The notes beneath the pieces were generated by a model. The model was not told the origin of the DNA and made no database searches. It was given only the letters and a program-made list of their open reading frames with translations. This document shows, one piece after another, positions 26,314-34,148 of a stretch of DNA of 64,000 nucleotides (position 1 is the stretch's first letter; every line of letters starts with the position of its first letter). The DNA comes from Capsulimonas corticalis (GTDB lineage Bacteria; Armatimonadota; Armatimonadia; Armatimonadales; Capsulimonadaceae), in assembly GCF_003574315.2 (NCBI RefSeq), contig NZ_AP025739.1, positions 4,154,001 to 4,218,000 on the forward strand, written 5' to 3'. Position numbers and translations under genes: made by a program.

Positions 26314-27528
26314 GTGGTTCATCTCGTAACTGATGGGGTAGGAAATCTCTAGCCATTGCTGGAGGTGCCCCATGTACCTAAAACTGCGTGACCTTACCGC
26401 CGAAGAACGAACGACACTGGATCGGATCGCTCGCTCGCGCACCGAAGCCGTTCGCTTAGTGGAACGCGCCAAAATGATCTTGGCGATAAATGAGGGTCAG
26501 AGTGGTCCCGAAATCGCACGGCAATTCGGCTGTGACGCCGATAAAGTCTATCGCTGGGTCCATCGGTTTTACGATCAAGGACTGGATGGGCTGCAGGACA
26601 AGCGGCGCAGTGGGCGGCCACGCATTTACACGCCTGATCAGTATGCCGAAGTCATTGGAACTGCTCTGACCAGTCCACAAGAGTTACATCTGCCCTTTGC
26701 CAGTTGGACGTTAGACCGCTTGGCGGCCTATCTCAAAGAGCAAAAGAACATTGCGATGGGGCGTAACCGTATCGATCAGATTTTGATTGCCGAAGGACTG
26801 CTTTTGATTGCCGAAGGACTGCGCTGGCAAACTCAGGAAAGCTGGTTTAGTGTCAAGACCGATCCCGATTTTAAGGCAAAAAGGGGGCGCTCGAAGCACT
26901 CTACCAGCAAGTCCCTGAAGATGCCGTTGTCGTCTGTTTAGACGAGATGGGTCCCGAAGCCGCCAAAACTTATCCTGGCAAACAACTGGTTCGAACGCCA
27001 CAGGTCGGCGACGCGGCCATTCGCGCCAAATACGAAGCTGATTATGGCCGTCGCGGGAAGGGCTACTTCTTTGGAGCCTTCATCCCTGCCACAGGCCAGG
27101 CGTTCACCGCACCCTACGAACGGCGTACAGGCGAGAACTGGGTCTGTTTTCTCGAACAGGTTGATCAATGGGAGCCTTGCCAGGGCAAGCGCGTCCTCGC
27201 CATTACGGACAATCTTGGTTCGCATTTGGGCACGGATGCCCAGCTCTTTTCTGCGGAACACGCGCACTGGGAATTTGTTTTCACGCCAAAATACGCGCCG
27301 TACCTGAACCTGATCGAGCCCTGGTGGAAAATCCTACGCTCGCTGGCGCTCAAAGGACGCCGCTTCGAAACCTTTGAGCAAATATGCACAGCGGTCGAAG
27401 CGGCGACCGATTACTGGAACCATCATCGACACCCATTTCAGTGGGGACATCGACGGCGGCATTTACATCACAGGCAGCCAGGCATAGCGCAAACACCGAC
27501 TGCCGTAGCAATTACGAGATGAACCACT
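26314..27528 (+). mobile_element. IS630-family element inserted in the Pycsar effector
   Basis: A 1215-base element with ends GTGGTTCATCTCGTAA and TTACGAGATGAACCACT, bounded by TA (26312-26313 and 27529-27530), the IS630 target. Removing it with one TA restores an uninterrupted effector frame. The terminal repeats are nearly perfect, so the insertion is recent. Confidence 0.92.
26372..27522 (+). CDS. IS630-family transposase, two frames joined by a -1 shift
   Basis: The first frame (26372-26941) carries the helix-turn-helix region (SGPEIARQFGCDADKVYRWV, GRPRIYTPDQ). The second frame (to 27522) carries the DDE domain: VVCLDEMG, LAITDNLGSHLG and YLNLIEPWWKILRS supply Asp, Asp and Glu. The frames meet at a run of five A then five G near 26876-26886; a -1 slip on AAA gives the continuous sequence KKGALEALYQQ-PEDAVVVC. 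Programmed frameshifting occurs in this family, so the enzyme may be made. A 21-base in-frame tandem duplication (LLLIAEGL twice) lies near 26780-26825. Confidence 0.82.
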
Positions 27529-27723
27529 TAGGCAAGAAACGATCGCTGTTAGTAGAGCGAAGAGGGGAAGAAATTAGATTACCGTCTGACCTGACTGGTC
27601 TTACCACTCTTTCGTACAAGTGGTCCGGGGGCAGCAAAGAGCTCGCCGCCGCTATAGCGCCTGTGTGCAACCACATAAGGGAGGCCGTTCGAGAACTCGG
27701 CCCTAACAATTAAGGACACAGAA

Positions 27724-28431
27724 ATGGGACTGCTCTGGGACAAACTTTCCGACGATGTAGCCGGGATCTTTGCAGCTACATGGACAACTACAGATGGACA
27801 AGTAGTTCCCGACCCGAAAGACATTAGGCTTGGGTCCAATGACGCCATTAGGCTGGACGCCACGATACTTTACGCCGACCTTGCCGAATCGACGAACCTC
27901 GTGGATAACTACCAGCCTACGTTCGCGGCGGAAATCTATAAGGCATATCTGCACTGTGCCGCCAACAGTATCCGCCAAATGGGCGGAGAGATCGTCTCAT
28001 ATGACGGCGACCGGATCATGGCCGTGTACATAGGGGACTCAAAGAACTCCAATGCAGCAAAAAGCGCGTTAAGGATCAACGGGGTTGTCTCCGCATTGAT
28101 AAACCCAGCCCTGATCAAGCAATACGGGGAGGGATCTTACCAATTGAGGCAAGCCGTTGGGATCGACACCAGTCCAGTACTTGTCGCACGAACGGGGGTG
28201 CGTGGCGATAATGATCTTGTATGGGTTGGTAGGGCGGCTAATTATGCCGCAAAGCTGTGCTCCTACAGATCTAGCGGCAATGCAAGTATCATAACCTCAG
28301 ACGTTTATTCTCGCCTGAACGATGAGGCTAAGCTGGATGAAAAGACAGGCCGGTCAATGTGGACATTGTTATCGTCCAGCTACAATGGCATCACTCTGTA
28401 CGGCTCGTCATGGTATACACACAACTTCTAG
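27724..28431 (+). CDS. pycC: Pycsar cyclase (class III nucleotidyl cyclase, PycC-like)
   Basis: A 235-residue single-domain class III cyclase. Metal-binding Asp52 (TILYADLAEST) and Asp96 (SYDGDRIMAVY) are present, and the transition-state region reads VGRAANYAAKL, with Asn173 and Lys177 where adenylate cyclases have Asn and Arg. The adenine-selecting Lys of KF-GD is replaced (SYDGD), as expected for an enzyme that does not use ATP. It begins 10 bases after the effector's stop, with AAGGA before the ATG, so effector and cyclase form the two-gene Pycsar operon. Product (cCMP or cUMP) cannot be told from sequence. The cyclase itself is intact although the effector is broken. Confidence 0.85.
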   Translation: MGLLWDKLSDDVAGIFAATWTTTDGQVVPDPKDIRLGSNDAIRLDATILYADLAESTNLVDNYQPTFAAEIYKAYLHCAANSIRQMGGEIVSYDGDRIMAVYIGDSKNSNAAKSALRINGVVSALINPALIKQYGEGSYQLRQAVGIDTSPVLVARTGVRGDNDLVWVGRAANYAAKLCSYRSSGNASIITSDVYSRLNDEAKLDEKTGRSMWTLLSSSYNGITLYGSSWYTHNF

Positions 28432-28574
28432 GTAACTCAGCATTGATATCGCTAACGGCTTGATGCCGTCACAGTGAAGCGACTGCGCCCAAGAGACATT
28501 AGGAGCAGAGGATGGGATTCCTGCGCGGGTCATGAAGATACTGCTCCGCCTAACATCGGCGATGATGGTCAGCG

Positions 28575-29051
28575 CTACCCACCACAGGTGATTGGCGCGG
28601 TGCGGCGCAGCCAGTTCTTAGCCCGGCAACCTACCCAAAGCTCGTTCCAACCGACGATAACGAGCAGGACAAAGTCGGTATCCGTCTTCGAATCGTTCAA
28701 CATACTGGCTATCATTTTGCGGTCTTGCGCCGATGGGTGCGGCTGAGCGACTGCGTGCGTATGCCATTCGCCAAGATAGACGACGTATCCGTCGCTCTCT
28801 CGCCAGGCATCGTCAATGATTGCTTGAGCGGCTATACGTGACCGAACAAAGAACGATGGGCCAGCGTCATCGAGTGGGGACGGAGTGGTCGCTCGTTCTA
28901 CCAGCACTGTTCCGTCCTCGAGCCGGCGTCCAAGAAGGATGCCACCCGCCTCATTGGCTCCCTTCGCTTGAATGTGTGCGGAAAATACTTCTAGGACTGA
29001 CGGGGTCAGTATCAGGCGTCGCCCGCGCCGAAGCTTGTACATGCTATTCAC
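28575..29051 (-). CDS. JAB/JAMM isopeptidase (Cap3-like)
   Basis: 158 residues. The JAMM metalloprotease motif is complete: Glu34 (NEAGGILLG), then His97-Thr-His99 and, exactly ten residues on, Asp110 (GEWHTHAVAQPHPSAQD). Such proteins remove ubiquitin-like conjugates; in CBASS type II the equivalent Cap3 releases CD-NTases from targets. The start is a GTG at 29051 that overlaps the E2-E1 stop (GTGA), or an ATG at 29042. As last gene of the six-gene operon it is translationally coupled to the E2-E1 fusion. It ends facing the Pycsar cyclase, with 143 bases between. Confidence 0.9.
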   Translation of the reverse strand: MNSMYKLRRGRRLILTPSVLEVFSAHIQAKGANEAGGILLGRRLEDGTVLVERATTPSPLDDAGPSFFVRSRIAAQAIIDDAWRESDGYVVYLGEWHTHAVAQPHPSAQDRKMIASMLNDSKTDTDFVLLVIVGWNELWVGCRAKNWLRRTAPITCGG

Positions 29052-30853
29052 AGGCAGACCCCGCAGTCTTGCCTGGCGAATATCGGATATATCTGGGAAG
29101 TGAACGATACCTGATCGTCATACAGCCGGGAGATAGCTACGCCCTGATTCCTGGCTGCGTCCAGGTCGCCGAACCAGGTAAAACGTACGTTCTTCCTAGA
29201 CCCCACCATCCCCCGTAGGAACCTTGTCAGCGTGGATACGAAGTCCTGGACATCGGTTCCGCCGTAGGGCATATATGTCGACTGGCAACCAGCCTCCCGA
29301 AGTGAAAACTGTGACGGATTCTCAATAATGCGGGGCACATATTCTAGGTCTGACCCCAACAGACACTCTAGGCACCCTTCCGTCGGATGCCCGAGGTAGA
29401 CTGCGTGGGCGCCAACGAGGTGCGGTTCGACCCATACGAAGCACACTGCGCCTTCGCCCAGGCTGCCTGTTTGGTAAAGGTGGTTGAGCCTCCGCTCTAC
29501 GGCAAGTTCTCCTAGAGCGAATACAGAGAGTGATGCGTCACCTAGTAACTTTGGCGATCGACGAAGCACGTTCAAGACGTTTTCGTTGATGGCGACGCAT
29601 TCGAGCTGAGGGAAGTGCTTGAGCAGTTGTCGCCGTATGGCTACAGCCTTGGCCTGATTTATGTCGGACATGCCGCAATAATGTCGTTGGACGTTTTCAG
29701 GGCGGAGCACTTGGGGATCGATAAGCCGTAGCTTGCTCGCGAGTCCAGATCGGACGAGGCTCTCAGCCACAAAGCTTCCGACTGAGCCACAGCCGACGAC
29801 GTTGACGAACCCGGCCGCCCGTTCTCTCTCCTGACCTTGCGTTCGGGCGATCAGGCGTGGGCTCGTAACCTCGGTTACTGTTGCGCGGACCAGTCGCGCA
29901 TGCCCGTTCAGGGTGTTGAGCTCAAGATGGGGAGGGCACTTTCCCATGCGGAATCCGCTGATCCCGTCCGTTGGCCTGATGTCACTGCCGCAACCCGAGA
30001 GGTATTTTGGCTGCGGATGTGCCCACGCGCCAAGCGCTCTGCCGGTCAGTGATGGAATGGAGAACAGTATCCACGTCGGCGGCTCGTTGTTCACAAGGTA
30101 GTGAGTAATGTGACGTAGCGCGTCGGGGTCGAGCGCTTTCAGACGCTCGAACATCTCCCTGTTGGTTGAGGGGTAGGGTGCTCTCCCAAGATTGCCAATC
30201 GGTACGTATAGGCCGCTCGAGCGTCGCAATTTTGACCGGCATTGCACTGCCTTGATCCATAGCTCGGCAGCGATAGCTTTGTCTGCGAACAGAATGGCTG
30301 TCTGGTTCCATGCTGGAAAGAACTCAAACACGGCGACGCGTTTCACGCGATCACCGGGCCGTACGAGAGCTAAGGCTTCCTGGGGAGCCTCGATCCCCCA
30401 GTAAGCCTTAAACTCGTCCGCGAAGTCGTCGACTGCCGGCTCGCCGATGCTTGCGTCCGCCAAGATCGCTCTTGCGCGCTCGACTACCGCAAGGACCACG
30501 TCGCCCGGGACTTCGGCGTTAGGTGTCGCAGCAGTGCTGTCAAAAGTACAGAGCAATCTGCTGTTGTCAAGGTGCAACATACCCTCGTGGCGCTTCGCGC
30601 ACGCGATGGTTAGATACACCGACGGCAGCTCGTCAGGAAACGTTACCGACAGCGCCAGGAGCATCTCTGGCAGTCCGTCGGAGGCGGTCTGGACATACCA
30701 GACCGCTCTCCAGCGTTCCGCATGTTGCGGGAAGTCCGCCGCGCTCGGATCGCACGCCGTTAAGACGTATGAGGACTCGAGGCGCTCCTGCGCCCGTTTG
30801 CAGGCCACACGGTATTCCCGTTCCAGCATGGTGTTAGGCTGAGCGTCCATCAT
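29048..30853 (-). CDS. E2-E1 fusion (Cap2-like ubiquitin-type transferase)
   Basis: 601 residues. Residues 1-130 form a UBC/E2-like fold (LLALSVTFPDELPSVYLTIA) with a candidate catalytic Cys102 (LLCTFDS). A linker region follows (140-340). The ThiF/E1 adenylation domain begins with VNVVGCGSVGSFVAESLV (354-360 is the nucleotide loop), continues with IDPQVLRPENVQRHY, and has a candidate E1 Cys523 (EAGCQSTYMPYGG). Two zinc knuckles CLEC (494-497) and CGVC (597-600) match E1-like proteins. This order and length equal CBASS Cap2, which conjugates the C terminus of a CD-NTase to proteins. Here no CD-NTase exists; the gene overlaps the tandem cyclase by 20 bases. A later start at 30829 is possible. 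Confidence 0.9.
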   Translation of the reverse strand: MMDAQPNTMLEREYRVACKRAQERLESSYVLTACDPSAADFPQHAERWRAVWYVQTASDGLPEMLLALSVTFPDELPSVYLTIACAKRHEGMLHLDNSRLLCTFDSTAATPNAEVPGDVVLAVVERARAILADASIGEPAVDDFADEFKAYWGIEAPQEALALVRPGDRVKRVAVFEFFPAWNQTAILFADKAIAAELWIKAVQCRSKLRRSSGLYVPIGNLGRAPYPSTNREMFERLKALDPDALRHITHYLVNNEPPTWILFSIPSLTGRALGAWAHPQPKYLSGCGSDIRPTDGISGFRMGKCPPHLELNTLNGHARLVRATVTEVTSPRLIARTQGQERERAAGFVNVVGCGSVGSFVAESLVRSGLASKLRLIDPQVLRPENVQRHYCGMSDINQAKAVAIRRQLLKHFPQLECVAINENVLNVLRRSPKLLGDASLSVFALGELAVERRLNHLYQTGSLGEGAVCFVWVEPHLVGAHAVYLGHPTEGCLECLLGSDLEYVPRIIENPSQFSLREAGCQSTYMPYGGTDVQDFVSTLTRFLRGMVGSRKNVRFTWFGDLDAARNQGVAISRLYDDQVSFTSQIYPIFARQDCGVCL

Positions 30854-32330
30854 GCCTCAATATGTACGGGGCAGGCGACTGGACGGCGGCAGCCTGCTTG
30901 GTCGTTTCACCGTCTGGATCCTCTGAGGTGAGGTCAGCCGCTACGTAGTATCGCCGGTCCGAGTCGTAGGAGAACTGCTTCTTGAGCCGGTCCGGCAGGG
31001 CGTCGTATACCCGTTTCGAGACTCCGGTTTCCTTCCCCTCGCACTTCTCCTCCATGGAAGCTGCGGAGTCGACGGGCTCCCCGAGACAAATCCGGTCGCG
31101 GTGGCCGCGGGTGCCGAGCTTTGTGATCAGTGTCGTCCCCTGGTCGACGCCAGCAGCCAGGTTCAGTTTCTTCTTAACGTTTGGCAAGCAGTCCTTGAGA
31201 GATCGCTCCATGGATGCCTGTAGCCCTGCAGCCGTGTCCGTCGCCTCGGTTGCGACCCCGGTTTCGTCATCCTTGGGCAAGTGAATGATGCCCTGCACGC
31301 GGTCCCCTTGGAACTGGATTCGGATCCCGTTGAAGTCTCTCCGGACGACTGCCGCCATTTCCTTGCGTATGACGTGGAACTCGCGTAGACGTTCCTTTTT
31401 GGCTTCGTCGGTGGTCGCCGCGTCGATGTACGCCGTGAATCCGGTGACGTCGCCGTAGACCGAAGCCGCCATGACGCGTTTGTTCTTGCGTATGCTCAAG
31501 TCGTCCACGTCGATCAACTGGTTTGCGGAACTATACTCCACTACGGTAAGGGGGAAGCTTTCCTTGTCGGCCTCGACTCGCTTCTTGCTTGCTTCCCGGT
31601 CCCAGCCGATCCCGTGCGACTTTGTCAGCGCGTCGAGCTTCGCCTGTGAGATGTGCTGCACCTGATAAATGTCATCCTTGTCTGTGACCTCATCGCAGAT
31701 CCCCTGGATATCATCCGGCAATTCGTCGTATACTCGCTTCGTTAGCCGGAGCTGACCGTGTGAATTGATGATCTTCGCCGCGTGATTGGCCGGCGCGCCG
31801 AGAAACAGCAGCTCCCGGTCCTTCGCTTCTCCGTTACGGGTCCCGATCGCATTACCGATGTCCGCACCGCCGGCGATGCGGAAGTTGTCATAGTCAGGGA
31901 ACGCCGGGTTGAAGACCGACGAGACGAAGTCCTTCACAACAAGCTCCAGAAGAATGGCGTGCGCGGAGATCTTCTCGGCGTTGTCGATGGGACGGTATAT
32001 GAGCGCGTGCGCCTTCGGGCCCTGAAAATGCACCCGTACCGCATTGAATATTGCCTCGTCCTGGATGATGCGGCCGACTTCCCGCTGGTAGATGTGCACC
32101 GCTCGGATAAAGCCCTTGTACCGGTCGCTATCGTCGATCTCTTCCGAAGCCAGCTTGGCGAAGTTGGAAACGTGGAGGTATACGTGCGACCCGTAGATCT
32201 CACGGCAGCAGGTCTCGGTAAGGAGATCGTCCAGCTTTGCCTCGCGGACGAGTTTCTTGACCTCGATGTCCCCCATGGAGTCGAGGTGTTGTTGGATGCG
32301 CTTCTTGCTAGTTTCGTAGTCCCAGGCCAT
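30834..32330 (-). CDS. Tandem class III cyclase with one complementary active site
   Basis: 498 residues with two class III cyclase-like domains (about 45-205 and 285-445), each preceded by a repeated W-D-x-E-x-S-K-K-R helix (positions 3-11 and 243-251). Domain 2 keeps both metal-binding Asp residues (D294 in VYGDVTGFT, D343 in FQGDRVQG) but its Asn/Arg positions read D421 and S425. Domain 1 has lost the Asps (H53, P105) yet keeps Asn182 and Lys186 (LGAPANHAAKI). Together they could form one composite site like C1/C2 of mammalian adenylate cyclase. The adenine-specifying Lys is absent. The C-terminal 30 residues look disordered and end in Gly-Arg-Ser-Ala. GAGGAGG precedes the ATG. Confidence 0.82.
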   Translation of the reverse strand: MAWDYETSKKRIQQHLDSMGDIEVKKLVREAKLDDLLTETCCREIYGSHVYLHVSNFAKLASEEIDDSDRYKGFIRAVHIYQREVGRIIQDEAIFNAVRVHFQGPKAHALIYRPIDNAEKISAHAILLELVVKDFVSSVFNPAFPDYDNFRIAGGADIGNAIGTRNGEAKDRELLFLGAPANHAAKIINSHGQLRLTKRVYDELPDDIQGICDEVTDKDDIYQVQHISQAKLDALTKSHGIGWDREASKKRVEADKESFPLTVVEYSSANQLIDVDDLSIRKNKRVMAASVYGDVTGFTAYIDAATTDEAKKERLREFHVIRKEMAAVVRRDFNGIRIQFQGDRVQGIIHLPKDDETGVATEATDTAAGLQASMERSLKDCLPNVKKKLNLAAGVDQGTTLITKLGTRGHRDRICLGEPVDSAASMEEKCEGKETGVSKRVYDALPDRLKKQFSYDSDRRYYVAADLTSEDPDGETTKQAAAVQSPAPYILRHDGRSA

Positions 32331-32341
32331 GTTGCCCCTCC

Positions 32342-33436
32342 TCAGTTGGTCTTTGCCGCAGTCCAGGTGTATAGAGTCTGCTGCGGCGCCCCGGCGATTT
32401 CAACACTTTGGTGTCGCTCGAGATCTGATTGCTCGCTACCGGTCAGCCGCCCGTAGAACTCTTCGCCGACGGTGATCGTAGCGCCAAGCTTCTTACACTG
32501 GGTTTCAAAACGGGAGGCTAGATTGACTGGCGCTCCGAGGACCGTAAACTGCCTCTTGCCATCTCCGCCGACGTTGCCGATAAAGACGCGGCCCGCATTT
32601 AGTCCGACGCCGATCGAAATCGGCTTCCCGCCAAAACTCAGCGCCTGGGCTGCAGCCACCATAGACTTAGCGCAGTTCAAGGCAAGAGATGCGGGCTCCC
32701 CGTCAGCGGGCGCATAGCCCCAAATCGCCATAACGGCGTCGCCGACAAACTTGTCGACCATTCCCTCGTGGTCGTGGATTATCCCGACCATCGTATCGAG
32801 ATAGCGGCTAAGCTGAGAAGCAACATCCGCTGGATCCAATTCCCCGGAGAGATCGGTGAACGACCGTATGTCAGAGAAGAGAACTATCGCGTCGATGTAT
32901 CGCGGCTCTCCATATCTCAGCCCGGTCGCCATTAACCTGTTGAGGACCGGCTGCGAAACGTGCGAGCGGAACTCGGCGAAAAGCAGGTCTTCCTTCTTGT
33001 AGCGGTAAGCACGTTCCGCCGTCGCCTCCGCCAGCTTTCTTGAAACCTCCTGCAAGAGGCCCCGCAGGAACGAGGGATCCTGCAGGAAGGTGCTTGCCAG
33101 CGCTCGCGGGATCTGGAAAAGCTGCACGGCCCCTTGGGCCGTGCCCGTCGCGGAGCGCGGACAGTCATCGATTATCGCCTGTTCCCCAACCACTTCGAAC
33201 GCTTGTCGAGTCGCCATGTGAGAACCGTCCCGAGTGATTCGGACTTGGCCATGCAAAATTATATAGAGAAAACGAGCTTCCTCTCCCTCATGGAATATGA
33301 TTTCGCCGTCTCGATACTCGCACAGGAAATCGGGCGTAATCGCATCCTTGAGATTGTTGGGCAGGCTGGAAAGCACTGGCACTATACCGATAGACTCGGT
33401 CCAGCGTTTCGGATCATCTGTTTCTTTGATGGCCAT
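32342..33436 (-). CDS. cNMP-binding domain plus adenylate cyclase
   Basis: About 364 residues from the ATG at 33436 (GAGGAG before it). Residues 20-135 are a CRP-like cyclic-nucleotide-binding domain with the cassette GEQAIIDDCPRSAT. Residues 180-350 are a class III cyclase with every canonical residue: Asp189 (FSDIRSFTDL), Lys229 and Asp233 (KFVGD), Thr298 (QFTVLGAPVNL), Asn305 and Arg309 (VNLASRFE). The Lys/Thr pair predicts ATP as substrate. A cyclase with its own cNMP sensor suggests feedback or amplification by the product of the neighbouring tandem cyclase. Twelve bases separate it from the tandem-cyclase gene. Confidence 0.88.
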   Translation of the reverse strand: MAIKETDDPKRWTESIGIVPVLSSLPNNLKDAITPDFLCEYRDGEIIFHEGEEARFLYIILHGQVRITRDGSHMATRQAFEVVGEQAIIDDCPRSATGTAQGAVQLFQIPRALASTFLQDPSFLRGLLQEVSRKLAEATAERAYRYKKEDLLFAEFRSHVSQPVLNRLMATGLRYGEPRYIDAIVLFSDIRSFTDLSGELDPADVASQLSRYLDTMVGIIHDHEGMVDKFVGDAVMAIWGYAPADGEPASLALNCAKSMVAAAQALSFGGKPISIGVGLNAGRVFIGNVGGDGKRQFTVLGAPVNLASRFETQCKKLGATITVGEEFYGRLTGSEQSDLERHQSVEIAGAPQQTLYTWTAAKTN

Positions 33437-33506
33437 GTAAGGGCTCCTCAGTGTGGCATCGCGCTCACCGCGTTCACACAAGGCTGTGAACGCGTGCGCT
33501 AAAAAA

Positions 33507-34064
33507 TTAGATAATCGCAGAGAATACGTACTGACGCCCGCCTGCTTCGACTGGGATATTGCTTACCCGCGCCATGATACCCATGTCCGTCAGTCGGGAG
33601 AGACGGTTGCTGCTTGCTGTTATGCTGAGATTTCCGTCGATTGAAAGGTCGCGCGCAGTAAGCTTGCCTTTCGTCCGCGCCAGATTGAACGTATCTAACG
33701 TCTCCTCGTTAACCCTCCCCAGCAACTCAACGTCCCCGTTTGTCCTCTGATGAACCGCGACGAGCTGCCGTAGGGTCAGGGCAGCCTGAATATTCTCTCT
33801 TACAAGGTCGGAGAGGTGATAAAGCACCACGAACTTACCGACGAGGTCACCGCCTGCTATACGTTTAACGAGCTTGGCGACGAATTCGTCACTGAAGGAA
33901 TAGTCGACAAACCGTACGCCTTCAAAATCAAGCGGAAGTACGGAGTTGGCCGGCAACTCCTCAATATGCTCAGTAACGATTTCCCTTATCGCCTTGCCGG
34001 GACTTCTACCGTGCAATATCTCGTCAGGAAACGGAATGGCGTACGGTGGCAACCGCAGTATCAT
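33507..34064 (-). CDS. DUF4325-like STAS protein
   Basis: 185 residues. The N-terminal half has the STAS-like pattern VLPLDFEGVRFVDYSFSDEF followed by a helix, VAKLVKRI, as in DUF4325 proteins, which often pair with a GHKL ATPase. The C-terminal half looks like a winged helix (LTARDLSIDGNLSITASSNR, then a wing) that may bind nucleic acid or a partner. GGAGG lies five bases before the ATG. It sits between the STAS-HATPase gene and the cyclases, about 70-85 bases from each, so it belongs to the same operon and is the probable target of that kinase-like protein. Confidence 0.75.
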   Translation of the reverse strand: MILRLPPYAIPFPDEILHGRSPGKAIREIVTEHIEELPANSVLPLDFEGVRFVDYSFSDEFVAKLVKRIAGGDLVGKFVVLYHLSDLVRENIQAALTLRQLVAVHQRTNGDVELLGRVNEETLDTFNLARTKGKLTARDLSIDGNLSITASSNRLSRLTDMGIMARVSNIPVEAGGRQYVFSAII

Positions 34065-34148
34065 AGCGCCTCCACAGCGCTCTGTGAGCGCGATGAATCA
34101 AGTATACCCGTATATTCAGTGGTTCGTCGCGGTTCGGCAATAGCATCG

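Larger units (their letters stand above)
25570..27713 (+). pseudogene. pycTIR: Pycsar-type effector (cNMP-binding plus TIR-like), split by IS630
   Basis: The 5' part (25570-26313, 248 codons) encodes a cyclic-nucleotide-binding domain (about 30-150; VGEMALVQPAQLRSATV is the phosphate-binding cassette) and most of a TIR-like domain (from 155; KIRIFIMSSVESLDIARAI and ARDNVVFELGLFIGRL, with the NADase-type Glu). An IS630 element at 26314-27528 interrupts it. Joining 26313 to 27531 restores the frame as FIGRL-GKKRSLLVERRG and adds 60 codons (EEIRLPSDLTGLTTLSYKW, ending 27713), giving 308 residues. In Pycsar the effector is activated by a cyclic pyrimidine and depletes NAD. As it stands only a truncated TIR is made. 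Confidence 0.85.

Noticed and set aside
28575-30853. E2-E1 and JAB genes as a Bil-type ubiquitin pathway
   Set aside because: Bil systems have separate E1 and E2 genes and a ubiquitin-like protein gene; here E2 and E1 are fused and no such small gene is present.
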